This document shows, in pieces, positions 36,860-45,643 of a DNA stretch of 64,000 nucleotides (position 1 is its first letter; every line of letters starts with the position of its first letter). A program made the position numbers and the translations under genes. Origin of the DNA: Dyella terrae (GTDB lineage: Bacteria > Pseudomonadota > Gammaproteobacteria > Xanthomonadales > Rhodanobacteraceae); assembly GCF_022394535.1 (NCBI RefSeq), contig NZ_CP089414.1:868001-932000 (forward strand), read 5' to 3'. Under the pieces are notes generated by a model, which saw only the letters and a list, made by a program, of their open reading frames with translations, was not told the DNA's origin and ran no database searches.

Positions 36860-38968
36860 TCAGAGCTTCGCGTCCAGCTTGATCCACAACGTACGACCCG
36901 GCTCGTTCACGCGTGTGGTGTTGACGTAACCGGCTAGCCCCGCGGTTGCCGCATTGACGTGCTCGGCGTAGGTTTTATTGAACACATTGTCGATGCCGGC
37001 GCTCAGCGTGTAACGCCGATCGATGCGATAGGCTCCGTTGAGCGAAAAGACGCCAAAGCCTGCGCTGGGCCCAAGGTCTTGGCCGACGATGTTGCCCTCG
37101 CCTTCAGCCACACGATGCTGTGCGGTCACCAGTCGCCACAAGGCACCCACCGACCAATGCGATGCTTCGTAGCTCAAGCCTAGGCGCGCATCAAGCGGCG
37201 GCATCTGCGGCAGCGGACGGTGCTCCGTGCGATTCTCGCCCCAGGTGTAGGCAAGCGTGATGTCTGTCTTCCAATGACTGTCGATGGCGTAGCTTGCACC
37301 CGCCTCACCGCCCGCAATACGTGCCTGCACGTTGCTGGCGTAACCCACGTCCATCGCACTCACTGGGTAATGCATCAGGATGAAATCATCGACGACGACG
37401 CCATACGCCGAGACCCAGGCCTTCAGGCGATCGTCGCGGTACTGCATACCAACGTCCAACTGCGTGGTGCGCTCCGGCTTCAGCGAATGAAAGCTTTCCT
37501 GTGTCCCTTCCACGTGTTGGCCGAACAGCTCCCAGTAATCCGGAAACCGTTCCACGTGACCAATACCGGCATAGAACGTGGCTGATTGGCTTGCCAGATC
37601 ATGTTCGTATCGCACGAAACCCGACGGCAACGTATCGCTACGACTGGCCGCAACCTGTGCAGGCATGGTGGACATATGCCCCATGCCACCCATGCTGTCG
37701 TCACCCCCCAAGCCCGCGTCCAACGTGTATCCGCGCGCTTGAGCCCGGTCCATGCGCACGCCGGAGACAAGGCGCTGTGACGGCGCGAACGCCCAGCGCG
37801 CCTCAGCGAACGTGCCAATGTCCTGCATGCGTGCATCGCGCACGCGGGGCTTGTCCTTGTAATAGCCCATCCTGCTGCCCGGCGGCCCGCCCATGCGGTT
37901 GTCGTGCACGCTGACCGAACCGTCGAAACCGCCCTGAAGTTCCAGTGCGTCGCCCCAACGCCAAGTCCCCACGGCACGGCCACCCGATGTTCTGCGATCC
38001 ACATCCGATGCCATCGCCATAGGCATCATGCTGCCAGGGTCTGGCTCACGCAGCGTGTAGTTGTCCATTACATGATCGGCGTAGTTGGTGTAGGCCTGCA
38101 CTTCCAGCTTGTCCCAATGCGTCGTCAAGTGCTCCTGCGTCCATTTGAGTGCCACGCTCTCGCGCAGGAACTGTGCGCCGTCCATGCCGCTGAATGCATA
38201 GGCCGCATCGCCGTTGCCCTTGCCCGCCGTCAGCTCTATACGGGCGTCGTCGGTGGGCGTCCAGCCAATAGTGGCATCCGCGTTCCAGCGGTCGTACTGA
38301 GAGTGGACGCGGTTTCCATCGCCGTCCTTATAGTCTTGTGAATGCGTGTGGTTGGCGCTGACGCCGATGTAGCCAGCAGCGTTGCCGGCACGCAGATCCA
38401 GGTTCTGATCGTTGCGGCCTGCCGAGCCGAACAAGATGCTCGCATCACCGTCAAGCGTCGATTGGGTGTAACGCTTGAAGTCGCGATCGAACAGCACAAC
38501 GCCCGCCGAATTTCCCGGCCCGTACAGCACGGTTTCCGGGCCCTTGATGATCGTGACGCGATCGAAGAGCTGAGGTGCGATGTAGGCCGTTGGCGGATCC
38601 ATACGCGAGGGGCAGCCACCGGCGATCATGCCCCCATCGATGAGGATGTTTAGCCGCGACCCACTCATGCCTCGCAGCAGCGGATCGCCATTGCTACCGC
38701 CTTTGCGGATGGTGGAAAAGCCGGGAATGCTTTTGAGGAAGTCGGCGCCGTCGCTGGCTGGCACGGGCTGCCGCGGCTTCTTGGGATCCACGACGATAGT
38801 GAGCGGGCTGTCCTGCATGGTGGCCGTGACCACCACTGGCGTGAGCGTAGTCGAGGGGGTGGTCGCGAGATCTGCGTCGCCAGCGTGTGCTGCATGGCCA
38901 AGCGCGATGCCAAGAGCCGCAGCCAGCGCGCAGCGCGACGCCGTGGAGTGAAGGAGGTAATTGGGCAT
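36860..38968 (-). CDS. TonB-dependent copper receptor (OprC/NosA type)
   Basis: The 702-residue outer-membrane receptor has a signal peptide (about 1-29), a plug domain (about 40-170) and a 22-strand barrel. It carries the CxxxM motif Cys119-Met123 (GGCPSRM) in the plug, as in OprC, where Cys and Met bind copper together with a His/Met pair from the barrel. The barrel loops are rich in Met and His (MMPMAMA; GGMGHMSTM), consistent with copper. The C-terminus ends in an aromatic-poor WIKLDAKL. A DUF2946 protein gene lies upstream on the same strand. Copper as the ligand is inferred from these motifs. Confidence 0.9.
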   Translation of the reverse strand: MPNYLLHSTASRCALAAALGIALGHAAHAGDADLATTPSTTLTPVVVTATMQDSPLTIVVDPKKPRQPVPASDGADFLKSIPGFSTIRKGGSNGDPLLRGMSGSRLNILIDGGMIAGGCPSRMDPPTAYIAPQLFDRVTIIKGPETVLYGPGNSAGVVLFDRDFKRYTQSTLDGDASILFGSAGRNDQNLDLRAGNAAGYIGVSANHTHSQDYKDGDGNRVHSQYDRWNADATIGWTPTDDARIELTAGKGNGDAAYAFSGMDGAQFLRESVALKWTQEHLTTHWDKLEVQAYTNYADHVMDNYTLREPDPGSMMPMAMASDVDRRTSGGRAVGTWRWGDALELQGGFDGSVSVHDNRMGGPPGSRMGYYKDKPRVRDARMQDIGTFAEARWAFAPSQRLVSGVRMDRAQARGYTLDAGLGGDDSMGGMGHMSTMPAQVAASRSDTLPSGFVRYEHDLASQSATFYAGIGHVERFPDYWELFGQHVEGTQESFHSLKPERTTQLDVGMQYRDDRLKAWVSAYGVVVDDFILMHYPVSAMDVGYASNVQARIAGGEAGASYAIDSHWKTDITLAYTWGENRTEHRPLPQMPPLDARLGLSYEASHWSVGALWRLVTAQHRVAEGEGNIVGQDLGPSAGFGVFSLNGAYRIDRRYTLSAGIDNVFNKTYAEHVNAATAGLAGYVNTTRVNEPGRTLWIKLDAKL

Positions 38969-39128
38969 GGTGTCGATGTCCTTGATGCGGCCGACGATCG
39001 CCTGGCGTCAGGCAGGCGCGCGCCATCCGACGCTTGAGCGCCAGAGGTGCCGCGCGCACGAACGCGCCGGCCGCACGATGAGTCCGGGGATAAAGAGCGT
39101 TGAAATGTCGCGAGATGCGCTGACTCAG

Positions 39129-39503
39129 TTAGCCAGCGAAAGCGCCCAGGAACCAGGATGGAGGCCCGCGCGCACGCTGGCGTTGCACGAGGTGCGCCGT
39201 GCCGATTGGCAATGCGAATGGCGCGGTAGCGTCCGCCGGCGGAATGGCCGGAATAGAGAGAGCCCATGCACCCGAGGAAACGGTGCCATGCGACACGAGT
39301 GCACAGTAGGCACACGCATCAAGCGCATCGGCGTGATGATGATCTCTGGCGGGGTCGGGGGCTGCGTGCTGATCTCCGCCACACATGGCCGCCATGGGAG
39401 CTGCCATCGCGACGCGGGAAACACTGGGTGCGACCACCAGCAGGCATGTCGCCAACAAGGCGAGCCAAGCGACAAACTTTCGCCGAGCGCGTCTGCGATC
39501 CAT
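39129..39503 (-). CDS. DUF2946 protein, probable copper-linked membrane protein
   Basis: The 124-residue product has a basic start (MDRRRARRK), a hydrophobic segment (WLALLATCLLVVAPSV, about 13-28) that may be a signal or anchor, and a Cys/His-rich middle (MCGGDQH, then HHHADALDACAYCALVSH near residue 55). This is the DUF2946 pattern, often found beside copper receptors and copper resistance genes. It precedes the copper receptor in the same direction with a 160-base gap. An ATG at 39530 could extend it by 9 residues. A metal-binding role is inference. Confidence 0.78.
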   Translation of the reverse strand: MDRRRARRKFVAWLALLATCLLVVAPSVSRVAMAAPMAAMCGGDQHAAPDPARDHHHADALDACAYCALVSHGTVSSGAWALSIPAIPPADATAPFALPIGTAHLVQRQRARGPPSWFLGAFAG

Positions 39504-39751
39504 GCCAAGTCCCACAAAAACTTGCGACATGATGGCATGACTGAATCGTCAACGCCGCCGATGTGCGCTGTGACAAATCGACACGCGGATTAAAGCGCGG
39601 CAGCAGGCTGCCTGCGCCATTGCACTCTTGCGGAGATTGCCGCCGTCGACAGCACTCAGGAGGCCGATGGCCTTTGCGCGTGATGCTTAATGCAAGGGAG
39701 ACGCGGCCACCTTCACGTGCCGCCACGGCGGCAATGTTCGGTGGAGATGAA

Positions 39752-39943
39752 CTACTTGTCGTTATCCGGCCAAAGAATGGCTTGCGCGACGACCACGTAC
39801 TGCCCGTTGAATGTTGCTGAGGGAGAGCCGTAGAGCTCGTAACCCAGCGCGAGCGCCTCCGATACTCTGTGACAGAACGAAGCGTCGTCCTTGCCGGTGA
39901 GCAGGCGGTACCTAGGAAGGCCATCTGGTGGGCTACTGGACAT
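39752..39943 (-). CDS. DUF1737 small protein
   Basis: The 63-residue protein matches the DUF1737 pattern: LPRYRLLTGKDDASFCHRVSEAL then LGYELYGSPSATFNGQYVVVAQAILW. This domain is small, cytoplasmic and of unknown function. The ATG at 39943 gives the usual short lead. It stands alone, 248 bases upstream of the DUF2946 gene; the stretch between them shows no gene or clear signal. Confidence 0.78.
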   Translation of the reverse strand: MSSSPPDGLPRYRLLTGKDDASFCHRVSEALALGYELYGSPSATFNGQYVVVAQAILWPDNDK

Positions 39944-40117
39944 GGCTTGACCCCCTCAGAACGAAATCAACGATCGCGCCGCATGGCGATAACAGCTCCG
40001 TCAGCATGCCTGTAACGGAAGATCTAACGCAATCGCCTCGTCTTGGGGCTCACATAGCTCGAATGTGCACTGAGGCACACCCCGCACTCATCGTCCCTCA
40101 TGAACAGACAATGGCGC

Positions 40118-40444
40118 CTATTGTTTCACGTCAAGCTCGTCGGTCAGCTCCTTCACACCGCTTACGCTCCGCACGAGCATGTCGATCCTGGATTTCTCTG
40201 CATCATCCTGGACTCGACCACGTAGCACCACAGCGCTGTCCGAGACAATGACAACGACGCGATGCCCCGCGTCCGAAAGCAACGCATCATTCGCGATAGC
40301 GCGCCGAACGGATGCCTGTAGCTGTGCGTCTGCCGAACTGTGTACCTGCGACGCTGCCTGATGCGTAGGCGCTGGCGCCGCCTGAAATGCCAAGGCTTGC
40401 CCTGCCACCCATATCGCTAGCCCAGCCATCATTCGAAGCCTCAT
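40118..40444 (-). CDS. Periplasmic BON-domain protein
   Basis: The 108-residue product has a signal peptide (about 1-21, MAGLAIWVAGQALAF) and a BON domain (about 40-105: LQASVRRAIANDALLSD, then VVVIVSDSAVVLRGRVQDDAEK). BON domains bind membranes and occur in osmotic-shock and envelope proteins such as OsmY. The protein has a single BON domain, while OsmY has two. It stands alone upstream of the 3-prime end of the BvgS-like gene. Confidence 0.85.
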   Translation of the reverse strand: MRLRMMAGLAIWVAGQALAFQAAPAPTHQAASQVHSSADAQLQASVRRAIANDALLSDAGHRVVVIVSDSAVVLRGRVQDDAEKSRIDMLVRSVSGVKELTDELDVKQ

Positions 40445-40594
40445 GCCTGCTCCTTATGCCGTAGATGCCGACGCCGCTTTACGTATTTGTCGCCATGGAC
40501 CGTGAATCAAGCGTGCACTCGATGTTGCCGGCAGCCAGCTTTCATCGATGCGCGAAGGGGGCTTGCGGAATAGCCGCAAGTCCCGAACGACTAC

Positions 40595-43500
40595 TCAGGT
40601 ACCCATGTGCAACTGTTCAACCAGCGCATGAATCTCGGCGAGCTGCCGAACAATGGCGTCACGGCGTTGTGATGATGTTTCCTGGTCGTTGGATTCAAGG
40701 GTCCCGGGATCGATCAATCGCAGGGAGCCCACCAGACGATGAATAAGAGCCTGTTGCTGTTCGGTATCGCCGTTGACGATGGCTGAATCCAGCTTGATGA
40801 CATCGGCCTGCCCCGCAGCCAGCAATCCTTCGAGCAGCTTCTTCACCTGGGCTTCCGAGCCGAATATCCCTGCCAGATACGACAGCTTGTCTTGTCCCGG
40901 TGAGGTCCGGACGACCGTCGCGCCGCCCGAGATGCCCTCAATCTTTGCCCGCAGAGCATCCAGCTGTACGGGCTTAGCCAGGAAATCATCCATGCCGGCG
41001 CTTCGGCACTTCTCCACCTGCTCTGGCAAGGCACTGGCCGATAGCGCAATGATGGGCAGGTGTCGCTGAGTGCTGACTTCTGACTCGCGGATGCGATAAG
41101 TCAAGGCATAACCGTCCAGCACAGGCATGTGGCAATCGGTAATAAGCACATCGAAATGATCAGCCATCAGTGCGTTCCATGCACCCAGGCCATCCTCAAC
41201 GACGACATGCTCATACCCAAGAAGATCGAGCTGCCGGTCGATCACTGCACGATTGATCGGGTGATCCTCCGCTACAAGCACGCGCACTGCATACGCCCCC
41301 GCAGCCTTCGCAACCAATGCCGGCCTCCGCTCATCGAGAAGACCCAGCGCCATGCGACAAGCATCCGTGACTGATCGCCACAGCAACGGGCTTCCACACA
41401 GCATGATTCTGTCGTCATCCACGTAAAACCCACGGGGATCGGTATCCGGAAACACGTGGATAGTCGGCACGCCAATGACGCTTACGCCCTGCCGGATGAG
41501 TGACGTATCCGCGATAAAGAGATCCACGTCCTCTAGCGTAAACTCCGGAATATCCACAGCGTCGACTTCCATAACGGCCAGCCCCATGGACGAAAGCGCA
41601 TTGGCCAACTCCCTCTCGATGAAGTTATCCCGCGTGCAGACAAGCGCTCGCTTTCCATCCAAATCGGGAAGGGTTGACGCGCCGCGCAGAACGGGAAGCA
41701 CCACCTCGAATATCGCGCGCGTACCACCACCCGCCTCACTGCTCAGCTGAACGGAGCCACCCATCATGTGAGCCAAGCGGCGACAGATGCTAAGACCGAG
41801 CCCAGTGCCGCCAAAGCGACGTGTCGTAGAGGCTTCAGCCTGCGTGAATGGTTGGAACAACCGAGCCAGCTGATCGGGCGAAATGCCAACCCCGGTATCC
41901 GTGACGATGAATCGCAGCCGTTGCCCACCCGCGACCTCCCCCGCCATGTCGACGCGAAGCTTTACATGGCCCGAAAGAGTGAATTTCAAGGCATTGCTCA
42001 AGAGATTGTTGATGATCTGCCGTATGCGATTGGCATCGCCCCGATACTCGGAAGCAAGGCGCCAGTCCAACACCAGATACAGCTGAAGCGCCTTCTGTTG
42101 AGCTCGCGCGGCAAAGGTGCCCACGGCACTATCCGCCAACAAGCGAAGATCGAAAGGCTCCGGCTCAAGTTCCAGCTTCTCCGCCTCGATCCGCGAGAAA
42201 TCCAGGATGTCATCCAGGATCTGCAATAGAGCCACTCCGGAGTCTTCCACCATGCCAACCATATGCGCCTGCTCGGTATTCAATGGTGTTTTCGAGAGCA
42301 ACTCCACCAACCCGAGCACGCCGGCCATGGGCGTACGAATTTCGTGACTCATCATGGCGAGGAAGGCACTTTTGGCCGCAACGGCGGCCTCGGCGGTTGC
42401 CTTGGCCTCCAGCAGTGCCTGCTCTTGCTCCTTCAGCGTGGTTACGTCGGCGCAATAAACGCTCCAGAAATAGCCGCCCCGCCCCGCCGGCTTCAGTTCG
42501 CCACCGAGCGCACGTATCCAACGGGTTCGCCCATTAACGTGAACGGAGAACTCGATAGTCTCTGAGTGTTGCGATTGATAGAACTGATCGATCAGCGAGC
42601 GAACTGCGTCACGATCCTCCTTGCGCATGGCATCCAGCGAATTGGCGCGACCGGAAAGTATGTCTTCACGAGACATGCCAAACAGGGTCTGTGTGGGTCC
42701 GCTGACGTACTCGTAAGTGCGCAGGCCGTGCGCATCGATATATAGCCGCATCACGACACCAGGTAGATTTTCGTTGGTGTCGATCAGCCTTTGCTCCGAG
42801 GCACGGGCTCGCGCCTCAGCGTCACGCATCCGTTTGTAAGCGAACCCTATGATCGTTACCACAGAGGCACTGATAGCGAGACCTAGAAGAACCCAGCCCC
42901 ACGGCACGCCATAGTTATAGCTTGCGCGCAACCACCGACTACGCATGGCCTGTCGCTGGTTGTCCTTCACTCCTCCGATCACCCCATCGACCAGCGGCGC
43001 AAGACGGGCTTTATCCCGACTGACGCCAAAGGAGAAGTCCTGATCCAGGCCCGCAGGTGCCACTACGCGCAACGTCGCGGCGTAGCGGTCACGAATCAGC
43101 GCGTCGATGGCTGGCAAGGTTCCGATGTACGCCGAAACCTCGCCGCGCTCCAGCAGCAAGAGCCCCGCCTCGTTGCTCGCCACCGGTACTAGTTGGGTCT
43201 TCGGCATGAGCATCTTGAGGCTCTCGATCAACCCGGTCTCTTCGCGCACTGCTGCTTTTCTTCCACGAAGATCTTCCGGTCCGGCAATGGCGGGGCCATT
43301 GATGCGCGCCACGATCACTACCGGAAAATGCTCGTAAGGACGAGTGAATGTCATGCTCGATGGGTCGTAGTCGGCCGGCATGGCTGCCGCCACCATGTCG
43401 ATCTCTTTGGCGGCAACGCGACGTTGCAATTCGTTTAAGTCCCTCGCTGGCACGAACTCCAGCCGCAAGCCAAGATTGTTCTTGACCAAGGACAGATAGT

Positions 43501-44527
43501 CGGCAGCCAGACCGCTCGGTGCTCCGTCCTTGTTGGTGAAGCTATAAGGAAAACGATCGGCCTCGTAGCCCACCCGAATCGGCCCTAGGCCGGCAAGCCA
43601 GTGCAGGTCATCATCAGTCACGCCTTGACCGTGCGGAATCGGCGCTAACAAGTCGACATTGAGCCCCCATCGCGCCTTGAGGTTGTCCAGCTCGTCACTG
43701 CTGATGGATGTCTCTGCCTTTCGCAAGATGGAGACGAGCATCGATTGGTCACGCGGCACTGCCAGAGAGACCCGTATCACGCCCAGGTCAGGTAATCGGG
43801 ACAGAATGACCAGATCATCGCGCTCACGCTCCGCGAGTGCCCAGCGCGTGCGGCCTTGGGAGCCGATAAATGCGTCAGCCCGCCCATCAGCGACCATGTC
43901 CATGGCTTCGTGCACATCATCAGCGAACACAATGGTGGCAGCTGGAAAGCGATCTTTGATCTGCTGCGTGTAGTACTTGCTAACCCTCTCAACGGCAATA
44001 CGCGCATTTACCAAGCTCTCCTCTCCAAGAATCTTCAGATCGCCTTTTCGGGCGACCATCACAAACCCTGATTCCAAGAACGGCTTCAGGTAGTCAAGGC
44101 GGTCGCTACGGCCATACGGCTGCCCTACCAAGAGATCGAACGGAATGGGTTCGCTGGAGTCCTCGAATGTCACGCCACTCCAATCGGTGAACGGACGAAA
44201 CTGCAGCCGTAGACCCGCGCGGCTGGCCAACAGTTTCGCGTAATCGACCCCAATGCCTTCCGGCGAGCCGGCGACCCAGGCCTCAACCGGAAAGTGGTTC
44301 CCCGCAAACACACCAACCTGAATAACAGGGTGGGCCTCGATCCATGCCGATTCTTCTGGAGTCAGCGCCACCTGCCCCTGACTGGCCGCATGGCTGGATG
44401 AGCCAGGAAGGAAGGTCAGAAGAAACATGAAGAGCCCGCTGAACAGGGCGGGGAATGCTCCCCATCCATGCCTCCTCGGACACGAGGTGCTCGATTCAGT
44501 ACTGCCCGTAGGACGACTGCGACTCAT
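40595..44527 (-). CDS. BvgS/EvgS-like phosphorelay sensor kinase
   Basis: The 1310-residue protein has the BvgS layout. A signal or first membrane segment lies near 25-45, two SBP_bac_3 (Venus flytrap) domains span about 50-290 and 295-530, and a transmembrane helix lies near 545-570. A PAS domain follows (about 590-700), then HisKA with His728 (MMSHEIRTPMAG) and HATPase (FIVTDTGVGI, then GTGLGLSI). A degenerate receiver-like segment precedes a true receiver with Asp1131 (ITDCHMP). The C-terminal HPt domain has His1263 (ALIHRLVGSL). The ATG at 44527 has a CGGAG site; 44545 is an alternative. The divergent neighbour encodes a BvgA-type regulator, its likely target. The ligand of the flytrap domains is unknown. 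Confidence 0.93.
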   Translation of the reverse strand: MSRSRPTGSTESSTSCPRRHGWGAFPALFSGLFMFLLTFLPGSSSHAASQGQVALTPEESAWIEAHPVIQVGVFAGNHFPVEAWVAGSPEGIGVDYAKLLASRAGLRLQFRPFTDWSGVTFEDSSEPIPFDLLVGQPYGRSDRLDYLKPFLESGFVMVARKGDLKILGEESLVNARIAVERVSKYYTQQIKDRFPAATIVFADDVHEAMDMVADGRADAFIGSQGRTRWALAERERDDLVILSRLPDLGVIRVSLAVPRDQSMLVSILRKAETSISSDELDNLKARWGLNVDLLAPIPHGQGVTDDDLHWLAGLGPIRVGYEADRFPYSFTNKDGAPSGLAADYLSLVKNNLGLRLEFVPARDLNELQRRVAAKEIDMVAAAMPADYDPSSMTFTRPYEHFPVVIVARINGPAIAGPEDLRGRKAAVREETGLIESLKMLMPKTQLVPVASNEAGLLLLERGEVSAYIGTLPAIDALIRDRYAATLRVVAPAGLDQDFSFGVSRDKARLAPLVDGVIGGVKDNQRQAMRSRWLRASYNYGVPWGWVLLGLAISASVVTIIGFAYKRMRDAEARARASEQRLIDTNENLPGVVMRLYIDAHGLRTYEYVSGPTQTLFGMSREDILSGRANSLDAMRKEDRDAVRSLIDQFYQSQHSETIEFSVHVNGRTRWIRALGGELKPAGRGGYFWSVYCADVTTLKEQEQALLEAKATAEAAVAAKSAFLAMMSHEIRTPMAGVLGLVELLSKTPLNTEQAHMVGMVEDSGVALLQILDDILDFSRIEAEKLELEPEPFDLRLLADSAVGTFAARAQQKALQLYLVLDWRLASEYRGDANRIRQIINNLLSNALKFTLSGHVKLRVDMAGEVAGGQRLRFIVTDTGVGISPDQLARLFQPFTQAEASTTRRFGGTGLGLSICRRLAHMMGGSVQLSSEAGGGTRAIFEVVLPVLRGASTLPDLDGKRALVCTRDNFIERELANALSSMGLAVMEVDAVDIPEFTLEDVDLFIADTSLIRQGVSVIGVPTIHVFPDTDPRGFYVDDDRIMLCGSPLLWRSVTDACRMALGLLDERRPALVAKAAGAYAVRVLVAEDHPINRAVIDRQLDLLGYEHVVVEDGLGAWNALMADHFDVLITDCHMPVLDGYALTYRIRESEVSTQRHLPIIALSASALPEQVEKCRSAGMDDFLAKPVQLDALRAKIEGISGGATVVRTSPGQDKLSYLAGIFGSEAQVKKLLEGLLAAGQADVIKLDSAIVNGDTEQQQALIHRLVGSLRLIDPGTLESNDQETSSQRRDAIVRQLAEIHALVEQLHMGT

Positions 44528-44545
44528 AGGCACTCCGGATGTCAT

Positions 44546-44688
44546 TAACTCGCAGACTTAGGATAAGAGTCGCAAACAAGCCCCCTCCATGAGAACTATC
44601 CGAATTACTTAGTAAGAGGACGTTCCATGTGGCTTGGACGGCTATCCTTTGACTTGAGCAATCAGAAGCCCCGGGCAGTGCGCCGCTT
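44546..44688. promoter_or_regulatory. Divergent promoter region of the BvgAS-like pair
   Basis: These roughly 160 bases separate the kinase and regulator starts, which face away from each other, so both promoters must lie here. An AT-richer stretch (44560-44640) stands out from the GC-rich flanks. No repeat sharp enough to call an operator is visible. Confidence 0.4.
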
Positions 44689-45327
44689 ATGTCACTACGA
44701 ATCTTCATCGCCGATGATCACCCCATTGTCCGCAGTAGCGTCCATATGGAAGCCAGCCGCCTGGATGGAGCTAGTGTCGTTGGCGAGGCATCAACTGCCG
44801 ACGAGCTCATGAACTTCGTACGAGAGGGGTCTTGCGACTTGTTGGTGACAGATTTCAACATGCCAAGCCAATCCGAGGAGGATGGGCTGGCCATGATTGA
44901 CGCCATCCGCCGTCTGCGGCCCAAGTGGCCTATCATCGTCCTAACCATGCTCACCAACTCAGCCCTGCTCCGGGCTATCCATGAGCGTGGCGTGGCGGGC
45001 GTCGTGGTGAAGTCTGATGGTATGAGCGAGCTGGCAACCGCGCTCCAGTTCGTCGTTGCCGGTGACAACTACGTTAGTGCAAATGCCAAGCGGCTACTTC
45101 TGAAGTCGTCGCGGCGTGACGTTGGCTCGCCAGGCGCACTGTTAACAGATCGTGAGTCCGAGGTGCTGCGCCTGTTTGCCTCTGGCCGCACTGTCTCTGA
45201 AATCGCCGCGTTGCGTGGGCGAAGTGTGAAGACCATAAGCCACCAGAAGATCAGCGCCATGAACAAGCTGGGGCTGCGCAATGATCCGGAGCTCTACACC
45301 TATGCGCATGAGCATGGGCTGTGCTGA
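44689..45327 (+). CDS. BvgA/EvgA-like response regulator (LuxR family)
   Basis: The 212-residue protein has a receiver domain (about 1-120) with Asp9/Asp10 and the phospho-acceptor Asp55 (VTDFNMPS). A LuxR-type helix-turn-helix follows (about 148-205: LTDRESEVLRLFASG, then GRSVKTISHQKISAMNKLG). The SVKTISHQK wording is typical of the BvgA/EvgA/FimZ branch, which fits the divergent BvgS-like kinase. It presumably receives phosphate from the HPt domain of that kinase. Targets are unknown. Confidence 0.93.
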   Translation: MSLRIFIADDHPIVRSSVHMEASRLDGASVVGEASTADELMNFVREGSCDLLVTDFNMPSQSEEDGLAMIDAIRRLRPKWPIIVLTMLTNSALLRAIHERGVAGVVVKSDGMSELATALQFVVAGDNYVSANAKRLLLKSSRRDVGSPGALLTDRESEVLRLFASGRTVSEIAALRGRSVKTISHQKISAMNKLGLRNDPELYTYAHEHGLC

Positions 45328-45643
45328 CAGCGCTTGCCTTCCTTGATCGCCCGAAAGAGGTGGCTAGGACGGGCATTTACTCTCTCGCAATGACGACAGC
45401 ACGCACAAATACTTGAGTCGTACATGGTGCGTCGGCCAGATGGAGCGAGCTCCGAATACTCCGGCGTGCAGAACCGAATATGAGTGCGAGGCGACCGCAT
45501 GGTAAAGCCGCGCGTGACTTGGCGAAGGCGCTTTCGCCTGGATTGCACATTCCTTTGACCACCCGCTAACGGGTGGCTTTCTTTAGGGCGACGAAAGCGG
45601 CAACGTAGCGCAAGAGTCACTCACAAAGTGCACCCCTACAACG
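45328..45643. other. Intergenic region with two hairpins, possible small RNA
   Basis: This 316-base stretch lies between the response regulator and the GH92 gene ends. It holds a hairpin (GGCGAA-GGCGCT-TTCGCC, 45521-45538) followed by a T-rich intrinsic terminator (45559-45584). The terminator is 230 bases past the regulator stop. A long 3-prime leader or a separate small RNA ending there would both fit. No protein-coding frame has support. Confidence 0.4.
45559..45584 (+). terminator. Intrinsic terminator, plus strand
   Basis: A 7-bp stem (CCACCCG / CGGGTGG) with a CTAA loop is followed directly by CTTTCTTT. This is the clearest rho-independent terminator in the window. It reads on the plus strand. 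Confidence 0.75.
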
